Positions 37,566 to 46,478 of a DNA stretch of 64,000 bases are shown one piece after another. The notes below the pieces were generated by a model. That model had not been told where the DNA came from. It saw nothing but the letters and a program-made list of their open reading frames with translations, and did not search any database. Each line of letters starts with the position of its first letter. Position 1 is the first letter of the stretch. This DNA is from Lachnospiraceae bacterium (GTDB lineage Bacteria > Bacillota > Clostridia > Lachnospirales > Lachnospiraceae), in NCBI GenBank assembly GCA_022483465.1, contig JAKVNF010000004.1, forward strand, positions 1 to 64,000. The letters are read 5' to 3'. The position numbers and the translations under genes were made by a program.

Positions 37566-38540
37566 ATGGGTGTTCCCAGTACGAAGGACCGCATCCGATC
37601 CGCGTTTCCGGCGGTCTGCACCGTCGCGATGATGGCCGGCATGGCGCTCGCGGCAGAGCTCACCGGGCAGCGCGAGATCCTGTTCCCGGAGATCGCCGCG
37701 CTCTCCTTCGGGTACCTGCTGTCCCCGACCCGCGCCTGGGTGGTGAACAAGAAGCGGATGCTCCTTCTCATGTCCTGCTGCGCGGTGGTGGGCTATCTCT
37801 ACTCCGTCTTTCTGCCCCTTCCCTACTGGGGCCGGATCGCCCTCGCCTTTGCGACCACCCAGGTGGTCTTTCTCTACGCCGGGACCAGCCTTGCCCCCCT
37901 CGTCTCCGCGATCGTGCTGCCGGTGGTGCTGCGCACAGACTCCCTGGTGTATCCCATCGCCGCCTTTGTCCTGACGCTCTGCGTCATCCTGCTTCGGACC
38001 CTCCTCGAGAAGCTGGGCCTTCGAAGCCGGGAATCCTTCGTCCCGCTCCCGCGCCCCTCGGCGGGCGCCGTTGTGATGGCCATCGTCCGGACGGCGATGA
38101 TCTTCGTGCTCGCCTTTTTCTGCGTGCGCATCGGCATCCTCTACGTGATCGCACCGCCCCTTCTCGTGTTCTTCACCGAGGTCACCTCGGCGAAGGACAG
38201 CAGGGCCCTGCACGCCCCCGTCTCCACGGTGCTGTTTCTGACGCTCTGCGCCCTCTCGGGTGCCAGCGCAAGGCAGCTTCTCGCGGTCCACTTCCACCTG
38301 CCGCTTACACTGGCCGCGCTGGCGGGCTCGCTTCTTAGCCTGATCATTGTCTACATCTTCGGCATGTATGTGCCGCCCGCGGGGGCGCTGTGCATGCTCG
38401 CCTTCCTGATCCCGGCGGAGAGCCTTCTCACCTATCCGCTGCAGGTTTTGACCGGCGCTGCCCTGTTCATGCTGACCGCGCACATCCGCGCAGCCGGTGC
38501 CGCAAGAGCCGGCCGAAAGCGTGCACTGCCAAGACGATGA
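37566..38540 (+). CDS. Integral membrane protein, possibly FUSC/HPP-like, function unknown
   Basis: 324 residues with AGGAGG 12 nt before the ATG. About ten hydrophobic segments in two similar halves (AVCTVAMMAGMALAAELTG; FPEIAALSFGYLLSPTRAW; FATTQVVFLYAGTSLAPLVSAIVLPVVL; then AIVRTAMIFVLAFFCVRIG; IYVIAPPLLVFFTEVTSAKD; IFGMYVPPAGALCMLAFLIP). The ends of each half have a P-x-x-A-L-like pattern recalling HPP or small-molecule efflux families, but I cannot assign it. A single gene, with a terminator after it. Confidence 0.6.
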   Translation: MGVPSTKDRIRSAFPAVCTVAMMAGMALAAELTGQREILFPEIAALSFGYLLSPTRAWVVNKKRMLLLMSCCAVVGYLYSVFLPLPYWGRIALAFATTQVVFLYAGTSLAPLVSAIVLPVVLRTDSLVYPIAAFVLTLCVILLRTLLEKLGLRSRESFVPLPRPSAGAVVMAIVRTAMIFVLAFFCVRIGILYVIAPPLLVFFTEVTSAKDSRALHAPVSTVLFLTLCALSGASARQLLAVHFHLPLTLAALAGSLLSLIIVYIFGMYVPPAGALCMLAFLIPAESLLTYPLQVLTGAALFMLTAHIRAAGAARAGRKRALPRR

Positions 38541-38548
38541 CGGTTGCC

Positions 38549-38586
38549 AAAGGCACCTGCCGCACACAAGCGGCAGGTGCCTTTTT
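38549..38586. terminator. Terminator between the membrane protein and the M24 peptidase
   Basis: AAAGGCACCTGCCGC / GCGGCAGGTGCCTTT, 15-bp perfect stem followed by TTG; the T-run ends two bases before the convergent stop codon at 38588. Confidence 0.9.
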
Positions 38587-38587
38587 G

Positions 38588-39667
38588 TTATCCCAGAACC
38601 TCGATGTCCTTCGGGTAGTCGTTGAGGCGGCGGTAGCCGTCCTCCGTGATCAGCACCAGATCCTCGATCCTGGTGCCCGGGCCCTGCGGCAGGTAGATGC
38701 CGGGCTCAATGGAGAAGGTGTTGCCCACCTCGGTCAGATTTTGGAAGGCGCTGGAGACGTCGCCGTACTCGTGGTCCTCGATCCCGATGAAGTGCCCAAG
38801 CCTGTGGGTGAAGTAGGGACCGTACCCGGCCTCCGTGATGATGTCCCGGGCCTTCTTGTCGATGCTGCTAAGCGGAATGCCGGGGCGAAGCATCGCCTCC
38901 GCCTCCTCGTTGGCGCGCCGCACGGTGTTGTAGATCGTGCGCTCCTTTACTCCTGGCTCGCGCTTATAAAAGAAGGTCCGCGTCATGTCGGAGCAGTAGT
39001 TCTCGTACACGCAGCCCACATCGAAGAGGACGATGTCGCCCTCCTGCAGGCGGGTGTCATCCGGCTCGTGGTGCGGGTCGGAGGCGTGGGGGCCGAAGGA
39101 GACGATCGGCGGGAAGGAGTGGGCGGTGGCGCCAAGGGACTGATAGATGGAAAGCATCTGGTCCGCGATCTCCTGCTCCGTGACGCCCTCCTTCACCAGG
39201 GTCTTGAACTGCGCCATGGCGGCATCGTTGATCTTCGATGCCTGAATCATGCGGCGCTGCTCCTCCCTGTCCTTGATGGCCCGCGCCCGGTCCACCGCCG
39301 GGGAGCCGTTGCGAAAGCCCGCCGCCGTGTGGTGCTCCATCATGGCAAGCAGGAACTTGGCCTGCATGGTCTTGTCGATGCCGAGGAGTTCACCCGGATC
39401 CACGATCCCCGAGAGGACCTTGGTGATGTCATCGGTGTCCTTGATCAGGCGCTTTTCCACGCCGATGTCCTCCGGGAACTGGAAGAGCTCATTCAGGATC
39501 AGCACCGGCTCGGCGCCGGCGCGCAGGTACAGGGCCAGAAACCGCTCTCCGGGGTGAATCCACTTGCCAGTCATATAGAAAATCGCCGCCGGGTCGCTGA
39601 CCAGCATCTGGGAGAGCCCCAGCTCCTGCAGAAACCCGAGCGCCTTATTTACTTTTTCTCTGTCCAT
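38588..39667 (-). CDS. M24-family metallopeptidase (Xaa-Pro aminopeptidase type)
   Basis: 359 residues from ATG 39667 (AAGAGG 7 nt upstream). An N-terminal creatinase-like domain (1-130) is followed by the pita-bread catalytic domain with its metal ligands: IVLFDVGCVYENYCSDMTRTFF (two Asp), HRLGHFIGIEDHE (His), FSIEPGIYLPQG (Glu) and RIEDLVLITEDGY (Glu). It removes residues N-terminal to proline in the cytosol. The HHEPDD loop before LQEGD is also typical. It is divergent from the AI-2E-like permease. Confidence 0.92.
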   Translation of the reverse strand: MDREKVNKALGFLQELGLSQMLVSDPAAIFYMTGKWIHPGERFLALYLRAGAEPVLILNELFQFPEDIGVEKRLIKDTDDITKVLSGIVDPGELLGIDKTMQAKFLLAMMEHHTAAGFRNGSPAVDRARAIKDREEQRRMIQASKINDAAMAQFKTLVKEGVTEQEIADQMLSIYQSLGATAHSFPPIVSFGPHASDPHHEPDDTRLQEGDIVLFDVGCVYENYCSDMTRTFFYKREPGVKERTIYNTVRRANEEAEAMLRPGIPLSSIDKKARDIITEAGYGPYFTHRLGHFIGIEDHEYGDVSSAFQNLTEVGNTFSIEPGIYLPQGPGTRIEDLVLITEDGYRRLNDYPKDIEVLG

Positions 39668-39756
39668 AAACGAACCTCTTTTCCTATGGTATAATTCGAG
39701 AGGCCTTGCACGGCCCCATACTCCGTCATTGTAGCGCAGAAGAAGGGAGAGCGGAA

Positions 39757-41034
39757 ATGAAATTACGGGACAGAATGGACCCCAGGTACACAAGGATCTC
39801 CCTGTATGTCATCGGGACCTGTGTCATCATCTACCTGCTCGGCTATATCATCCGCAATCTCCCCGCAGTCAGCGGCGCGATCGCGGTGGCCTTTCGCTGG
39901 TGCGTCGGGATCTTCACCCCGGTGTTCTGGGGGTTTCTGCTCGCCTACCTGCTCTTTCCGGTCAACACCCTCTTTGAAAAGCTGGAGGATCGGCTCCACA
40001 TCTTCCGAAAGTCCGCGCGCAGAAAGCGGGCCCTCTCGGTGGGCCTGACCGCCATCGTGGTGGTGGCCGTCCTGGTCGTTCTGATGTCCCTGATCGTCTC
40101 CGCCTTCTCCCGGCAGCTCTCCGTGATCAACACCGAGAGCTTCATGAACCTCGTCAACATGGCCACCCGCTCCATCGACTCGTTCTACACGACGGCGGTC
40201 AAGTGGCTCTCCCAGCTCAACTTCGAGTCCACCGAGATCAACGACTACGTGCAGCACATCGGCACGGACATCGCCTCCCTCATCACGGACTGGGGCCAGA
40301 CGGCCCTGGGGGCGCTCAAGAACATCCCCTCCTTTTTCTCCAACCTGATCTTCACGATCATCTTTGCGGTCTACTTTCAGCTCGACCATGAGGGGCTGCG
40401 CAAGTACTGGGGCCGCGCCTTCCGGGCGCTCTTCCCACGGCGCTTCAACAAGGGCCTTCGGATCTTTATCCGGGACGCGGACCGGGTCTGCTCCGGCTAC
40501 ATCCGGGGGCAGTTCCTGGATGCGGTCCTGATGGCCATCACGGTCAGCATTGCCCTGTCCCTGGCGGGGGTGCGCTTTTCCGTTCTCATCGGCATCTTCA
40601 CCGGCATCGGCAACCTGATCCCCTACGTGGGACCCATCGTGGGCTACGGCTCCACGATCCTGATCTGCCTGATCAACGGCGACTTCGTGCGGCTTGCCAT
40701 CGGCGTCGCGATCGTGTTCGTGATCCAGACCATCGACGGAAACGTGGTCAATCCCAAGCTCCTCTCTTCCAACATCGATGTCCACCCGATGCTGGTCATC
40801 ATCGCCCTGATCATCGGCAGCTCCGCCGGCGGCATCATCGGCATGCTGGCGGCCGTCCCGGTGGCAGCGCTGCTCAAGATCCAGTTTGAGCGTCTGGTGG
40901 ACTATCTCATCAAGAAGCGGGGCATCGCGGATCTGAAGCAGGAATCAGCGCAGGAGGAGAAGGCCGCCGAAACGAAAAAGAAGCGCCCCTTCCAGCGCAC
41001 CCAGGCCGGGCGGATGAATCAGGACCAGAACTGA
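39757..41034 (+). CDS. AI-2E family (DUF20) permease-like membrane protein
   Basis: 425 residues from ATG 39757 (GGGAGAGCGG upstream). About eight membrane segments. Family marks: AFRWCVGIFTPVFWGFLLAYLLFPVNTLFE, FSNLIFTIIFAVYFQLDHEGLRKY, DRVCSGYIRGQFLDAVLMA, LIGIFTGIGNLIPYVGPIVG and NVVNPKLLSSNIDVHPMLVIIALIIG. A lysine-rich cytoplasmic tail follows. Despite the name these proteins export unknown small molecules or ions; a few are Na/H antiporters. It is 25 bp upstream of the M18 peptidase, a likely operon. Confidence 0.9.
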   Translation: MKLRDRMDPRYTRISLYVIGTCVIIYLLGYIIRNLPAVSGAIAVAFRWCVGIFTPVFWGFLLAYLLFPVNTLFEKLEDRLHIFRKSARRKRALSVGLTAIVVVAVLVVLMSLIVSAFSRQLSVINTESFMNLVNMATRSIDSFYTTAVKWLSQLNFESTEINDYVQHIGTDIASLITDWGQTALGALKNIPSFFSNLIFTIIFAVYFQLDHEGLRKYWGRAFRALFPRRFNKGLRIFIRDADRVCSGYIRGQFLDAVLMAITVSIALSLAGVRFSVLIGIFTGIGNLIPYVGPIVGYGSTILICLINGDFVRLAIGVAIVFVIQTIDGNVVNPKLLSSNIDVHPMLVIIALIIGSSAGGIIGMLAAVPVAALLKIQFERLVDYLIKKRGIADLKQESAQEEKAAETKKKRPFQRTQAGRMNQDQN

Positions 41035-41059
41035 CGCGCGGCATCCAAGGAGGTTTTTT

Positions 41060-42436
41060 ATGACAGCATCTGACAACTTACAGCACCCCAATCTCTCCCT
41101 GCAAGGCGGGGATCCCGATCTTGCCATGACCGGGGAGCTCCTCACCTTTCTCGAGAAGAGTCCTACCTGCTTTCAGGCGGTGGAAAACTTCAGCAAGGCC
41201 CTGCACTTCAAGGGCTACACCTATCTTGCGGAGGAGACCGTCTGGAACCTCGTCCCCGGCGGAAAGTACTACACCACCCGGAACGGCTCCTCTGTGATCG
41301 CCTTCCGCATCCCGGAGGGCAGCATCTCCGGCTTCCAGATCGCCGCCTCCCACAGCGACTCCCCGACCTTCAAGATCAAGGCCAATCCCGAGCTCACAGA
41401 GGGGTCGGCCTATGTCCGCCTCAACGCGGAGCCCTACGGCGGCATGCTGATGTCCACCTGGTTTGACCGGCCCCTGTCCGTGGCAGGAAGGGTCCTTGCC
41501 AGGGACGGCAAAGACGGTGTCCGGGAGATCCCGGTGGTTGTGGACCGGGACCTTCTCCTCATCCCCTCGGTTGCCATCCACATGAACCGGGAGGCCAACA
41601 CCGGCTTTGCCTACAACGCGCAGACGGATCTTTTGCCCCTTCTGGGGGAGGGCTCCGATGCCGGTTCCCTTGCCAAAATCGTCGCCAGTGCTGCCGGCGT
41701 GACACCGAAGGATATCCTCTCCAGCGATCTCTTCCTCTATGTCCGGGGCCGTGGGTGCGTCTGGGGCGCTTCCTCCGAATTTGTCTCCGCGGGACACCTG
41801 GATGATCTCCAGTGCGCCTTTTCAACCTTCCGGGGCTTTGTCTCCTCAGAGGGCAGGAAGGCCTCCTGCGTCCCAGTCTTTGCCTGCTTCGACAACGAGG
41901 AAGTCGGAAGCCGCACCAAGCAGGGTGCCGACTCCACCTTCCTCTCCGACGTGCTCTCCAGGATCGCGGAGGCCACGGGCCTTTCCGGTGAGGGGTATCA
42001 CGCGGCCCTTGCAAGGAGCTTCATGATCTCCGCGGACAATGCCCACGCCGTGCACCCGAACCACCCGGAAAAAGCTGATCCCGCCAACCGTCCCCTCATG
42101 AACCACGGCATCGTGATCAAGTACCACGCGGGGCAGAAGTACACGACGGACGCCGTCTCCGCCGCGCTGTTCAAGCTCCTGTGCCAGAAGGCGGAGGTCC
42201 CCTTCCAGGAGTTCACAAACCGCTCCGACATGGCAGGCGGCTCCACCCTTGGAAACCTCTCCAACGCCCACGTCTCCCTGAACACCGTGGACATCGGCCT
42301 GCCGCAGCTTGCCATGCACTCGGCCTTTGAGACAGCTGGCGTGCGCGACACCGGGTATCTTGTCCGGGCCTTGCGGCTGTTCTACTCTGCAAGTCTTCAG
42401 CGGGAGGGAAACCGGCTCTCCTGGGTCACCGACTGA
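41060..42436 (+). CDS. M18-family aminopeptidase
   Basis: 458 residues. Di-zinc aminopeptidase of the ApeB/aspartyl-aminopeptidase clan acting on peptides with acidic or neutral N termini; forms dodecameric shells in other species. Ligand motifs are all present: AASHSDSPTFKIK (His), AGHLDDLQCAFS (Asp), FACFDNEEVGSRTKQGADSTF (Glu pair), SADNAHAVHPNHPEKAD (Asp), and LPQLAMHSAFETAG (His). AAGGAGG lies 8 nt before the ATG. Together with the M24 peptidase this region supplies cytosolic peptide turnover. Confidence 0.95.
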   Translation: MTASDNLQHPNLSLQGGDPDLAMTGELLTFLEKSPTCFQAVENFSKALHFKGYTYLAEETVWNLVPGGKYYTTRNGSSVIAFRIPEGSISGFQIAASHSDSPTFKIKANPELTEGSAYVRLNAEPYGGMLMSTWFDRPLSVAGRVLARDGKDGVREIPVVVDRDLLLIPSVAIHMNREANTGFAYNAQTDLLPLLGEGSDAGSLAKIVASAAGVTPKDILSSDLFLYVRGRGCVWGASSEFVSAGHLDDLQCAFSTFRGFVSSEGRKASCVPVFACFDNEEVGSRTKQGADSTFLSDVLSRIAEATGLSGEGYHAALARSFMISADNAHAVHPNHPEKADPANRPLMNHGIVIKYHAGQKYTTDAVSAALFKLLCQKAEVPFQEFTNRSDMAGGSTLGNLSNAHVSLNTVDIGLPQLAMHSAFETAGVRDTGYLVRALRLFYSASLQREGNRLSWVTD

Positions 42437-42453
42437 AACGTTTCCCAAATGGT

Positions 42454-42491
42454 AGCGGAGCACTTCCCGAAGGAGGTGCTCCGCTTTTTTT
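42454..42491 (+). terminator. Terminator after the M18 peptidase
   Basis: AGCGGAGCAC / GTGCTCCGCT stem with inner TCC/GGA pairs, then TTTTTTT. Confidence 0.9.
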
Positions 42492-42507
42492 CATTTCACT
42501 GTTTGAT

Positions 42508-43449
42508 TTATGATGCCTTTGCCGGAAGGTGCCCGTCCAGGAAGGCGATGATGCCGTCTGCAACCTCGGCCTTGATGTCCCGGTAGTTGTGGATCTCATG
42601 GCGGTAGCCGCTGTAGAGCTTTGTGGTGACCTCATGGCCCGAGTCAATCAGCCAGTTGGAGACCTCATAGACACCCTTTCCGTACTGACCCACCGGGTCC
42701 TGGTCGCCGGCAATGTTGTAGATGGGAAGAGCCTTCGGGACCTTTGCCGCCCAGTCCGGTCCCGTGATGTCAAGCAGCATCTGGATGAAGTACAGCATGG
42801 CCTGATTCGTGGTGGGTCTTGTGAAGGCGTCAAAGGGATCCATCGCGTGGTCCTTCTGGACATAGGGATCCGAGCAGATCCACTCATTGCCAAGCTTCAC
42901 GCCCTCGGTGCACCGGCCGAACATCCAGCCCATCATCTGATTTGCGATCTCCGGGTCGGAGCGCTTGGCACCGCCCTCGTCGCAGATCTTCTGTGCAAGC
43001 TTCTCCGCCTCCTCGCCGTTTGGCCAGGTGCCGGAGGTGCCGCAGATCACAATGCCGTCCAGCTCGTCCCCATAGGCTGCGGCAAAATCCCTGGTGATGA
43101 AGGAGCCCATGCTGTGCCCGTACATAAAATACGGCAGGTTCGGGTACTTCTCCTTTGTGAGCTTCATGAGGGTGTGCTCATCCTCGCGCATCGTGTGGCA
43201 GCCCTTGTCGCCCCAGTCTCCCCAGGTGTTGTTCTCCATGGCGGTCTTGCCGTGACCCACATGGTCATCTGCCGTCACAATATAGCCCGCCTCACACAAG
43301 CGCACGATCAGGTACAGATACCGGCGGGAGTGCTCGCCGAAGCCGTGCACCAGCTGAACAATCCCCTTCGGTTTGGCCGCCGGAACATAGATCCACCCCT
43401 GTACGGTATCACGGCCATTGTAAGACGGAAAACTCACTTCATGCAGCAT
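42508..43449 (-). CDS. Alpha/beta hydrolase, monoacylglycerol-lipase-like
   Basis: 313 residues, serine hydrolase with a Hydrolase_4 fold. Oxyanion region QLVHGFGEHSRRY, DDHVGHGKT, nucleophile elbow MYGHSMGSFI (Ser), acid region NIAGDQDPVGQYGKG (Asp) and terminal His in SGYRHEIHNYRD. It likely cleaves monoacylglycerol or lysophospholipid esters; no signal peptide, so cytosolic. It starts only 36 bp after a strong hairpin that could end or attenuate transcripts coming from the atp side. Confidence 0.9.
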   Translation of the reverse strand: MLHEVSFPSYNGRDTVQGWIYVPAAKPKGIVQLVHGFGEHSRRYLYLIVRLCEAGYIVTADDHVGHGKTAMENNTWGDWGDKGCHTMREDEHTLMKLTKEKYPNLPYFMYGHSMGSFITRDFAAAYGDELDGIVICGTSGTWPNGEEAEKLAQKICDEGGAKRSDPEIANQMMGWMFGRCTEGVKLGNEWICSDPYVQKDHAMDPFDAFTRPTTNQAMLYFIQMLLDITGPDWAAKVPKALPIYNIAGDQDPVGQYGKGVYEVSNWLIDSGHEVTTKLYSGYRHEIHNYRDIKAEVADGIIAFLDGHLPAKAS

Positions 43450-43485
43450 GGAAACCCTCCTTTTCCCACCCCGAGGAAGTCAAAA

Positions 43486-43530
43486 AGAGCAGGGACCACC
43501 GGGCTGTCATCAGCCTGTGTCTCCTGCTCT
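43486..43530 (-). terminator. Terminator or attenuator just before the hydrolase gene
   Basis: On the minus strand AGAGCAGG... pairs with CCTGCTCT across a long imperfect stem followed by TTTTTG. It is 36 bp upstream of the hydrolase start, so unless a promoter fits in that gap it would act as an attenuator in the hydrolase leader. The remaining 43531-43660 bases have no gene. Confidence 0.6.
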
Positions 43531-43660
43531 CTCTTCTCGCGGGTCGTGTCTGAAATTGTCCTACATCCCCATTCTACCTGCCGTCTCCGACAATGTAAAC
43601 AGAAATCAGGCAACTTTGCAGGACATTTTTGGAGATCTGCACAAATTCGGAGTAAACAAA

Positions 43661-43691
43661 GAACGGACTGCCGGTTTCCGGCAATCCGTTC
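43661..43691 (-). terminator. Terminator of the atp operon
   Basis: GAACGGACTGCCGG / CCGGCAATCCGTTC with a 3-nt loop, one mismatch, and TTTGTTT following on the minus strand, directly after atpC. Confidence 0.85.
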
Positions 43692-43701
43692 TCCTGATCA
43701 T

Positions 43702-44124
43702 TCAGTTCAGCTGCTTTCCCTTGAACTTGAGTCGTGACAGGGCTCTTGCAAGGGCAGCCTGGGTCGTGCGGTACTCGACCATGGACTGCTTCTGGCGCAG
43801 CCGCTCCTTGGCGCGGTCCAGTGCTTCCTGCGCTCTGCGGGCATCCAGCTCGTCCTTGGTCTCGCAGGTCTCCACCAGGCAGGTGGCACGGTTGTTGGCA
43901 AACACCATGGAGCCGAAACCCGCGACCACGCGGATCCAGCTGCCGTCCTCCTGCTGGATGGCCAGCTCTCCGGGCTCGAGCGCCACGATCATCTCCTGAT
44001 GGTGGGGCAGGAAGGAGAGACTTCCGTCGACCGTATTCACGATGAGATTTCTTGCTCTCCCCGCGTAGAACTGCTTTTCCTCGGCAATCACGCGCAGGTA
44101 GAACCATTTGGATGTTTCAGCCAT
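43702..44124 (-). CDS. atpC: ATP synthase F1 subunit epsilon
   Basis: 140 residues. An N-terminal beta sandwich (FYLRVIAEEKQFYAGRARNLIVNTVDGSLSFLPHHQEMIVALEPGELAIQ) is followed by the helical hairpin with an RRAQEALDRAKERLRQKQSM stretch. The subunit sits on gamma, links rotor to c-ring and can inhibit ATP hydrolysis. It is the last gene of the operon, 16 bp after atpD, with the terminator directly behind. Confidence 0.96.
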   Translation of the reverse strand: MAETSKWFYLRVIAEEKQFYAGRARNLIVNTVDGSLSFLPHHQEMIVALEPGELAIQQEDGSWIRVVAGFGSMVFANNRATCLVETCETKDELDARRAQEALDRAKERLRQKQSMVEYRTTQAALARALSRLKFKGKQLN

Positions 44125-44140
44125 ATGTCCCCCTGACCGC

Positions 44141-45529
<1,389 letters not shown>

Positions 45530-45542
45530 TCAGGCTCCTTTC

Positions 45543-46466
45543 TTATGACTTTGCAGCCTTTGCGGCGCGCTCGAGCTGCTCTTTCCTTGCCCGTGCGCCG
45601 GCAGCCACCTCCGTGATCTCCTGGGTGATGGCCGCCTGTCTCTCCCGGTTGTACGCGATCTGCAGCTGGGAGAGGAGCTTCTGGCCAGCCTTGTTTGCGG
45701 AATCCATGGCCTGCATGCGGGAGCTGTGCTCCGAGCAGTAGGACTCCACCAGGGCGCTGTAGATGTAGCCGGACAGGAAGTCCGGGACGATGTTGTCGAG
45801 CAGAGTCTCCGGGTCCGGATACATGGCGAACTCCTCCTGCCGCGCCGCGCCGACAGGCTGGGCGAAGATCTTGCTGTTGAGACGGACCAGGGGCAAAAGC
45901 TGCACAATCTCGGTCTGCGTCTCCATGGAGTTCTTCATGCGGGTGTAGATGATGTACACCTCATCGATCTTGCCGGTGGTGAACAAATCCAGCATGATCG
46001 CAGCGATCTGGCGGGACTTGTCCAGCGTCGGCTTCTGGGCCGTGTAGTGGAACTGCTCATCCACGTTGACGCCGCGATGGGCGAACCAGGCACGTCCGAC
46101 CTCGCCGATGACGTACAGGCGGTCGTTGGTGTCCGGACGGAACTGGTCCATCGTCAGCTTCAGGACGTTGTGGTTGTAGGCACCGGCCAGGCCCTTGTCG
46201 GCGGTCACACAGATCACCGCGCGCCGCGCATTCGAGGTGTTCACCTCCTGGCGGCTGTCCAGGAACGGATGGTGGAACTCCGGCGGAAGATGGCGCAGGA
46301 CGCGGGCGAACATGGACTCCAGAGCCAGGAAATAGGGCTCTGTCGCCGCCAGCGATGCCTTGGCGTTGTTCATTTTTGTGGAGGAGATCAGGTACATCGC
46401 ATTCGTGATCTTCAGGGTGTTCTGAATGCTCCCGATCCGCTCCTTGATCTCACGTGTTGAGGACAT
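45543..46466 (-). CDS. atpG: ATP synthase F1 subunit gamma
   Basis: 307 residues. Central rotor stalk. N-terminal coiled-coil helix (REIKERIGSIQNTLKITNAMYLISSTKMNNAKASL) and C-terminal helix (SSRMQAMDSANKAGQKLLSQLQIAYNRERQAAITQEITEV) pair to form the shaft; VICVTADKGLAGAYNHNVL is the conserved globular part. It is 16 bp before atpD and 12 bp after atpA. Confidence 0.97.
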   Translation of the reverse strand: MSSTREIKERIGSIQNTLKITNAMYLISSTKMNNAKASLAATEPYFLALESMFARVLRHLPPEFHHPFLDSRQEVNTSNARRAVICVTADKGLAGAYNHNVLKLTMDQFRPDTNDRLYVIGEVGRAWFAHRGVNVDEQFHYTAQKPTLDKSRQIAAIMLDLFTTGKIDEVYIIYTRMKNSMETQTEIVQLLPLVRLNSKIFAQPVGAARQEEFAMYPDPETLLDNIVPDFLSGYIYSALVESYCSEHSSRMQAMDSANKAGQKLLSQLQIAYNRERQAAITQEITEVAAGARARKEQLERAAKAAKS

Positions 46467-46478
46467 CTTCGCCTCTCT

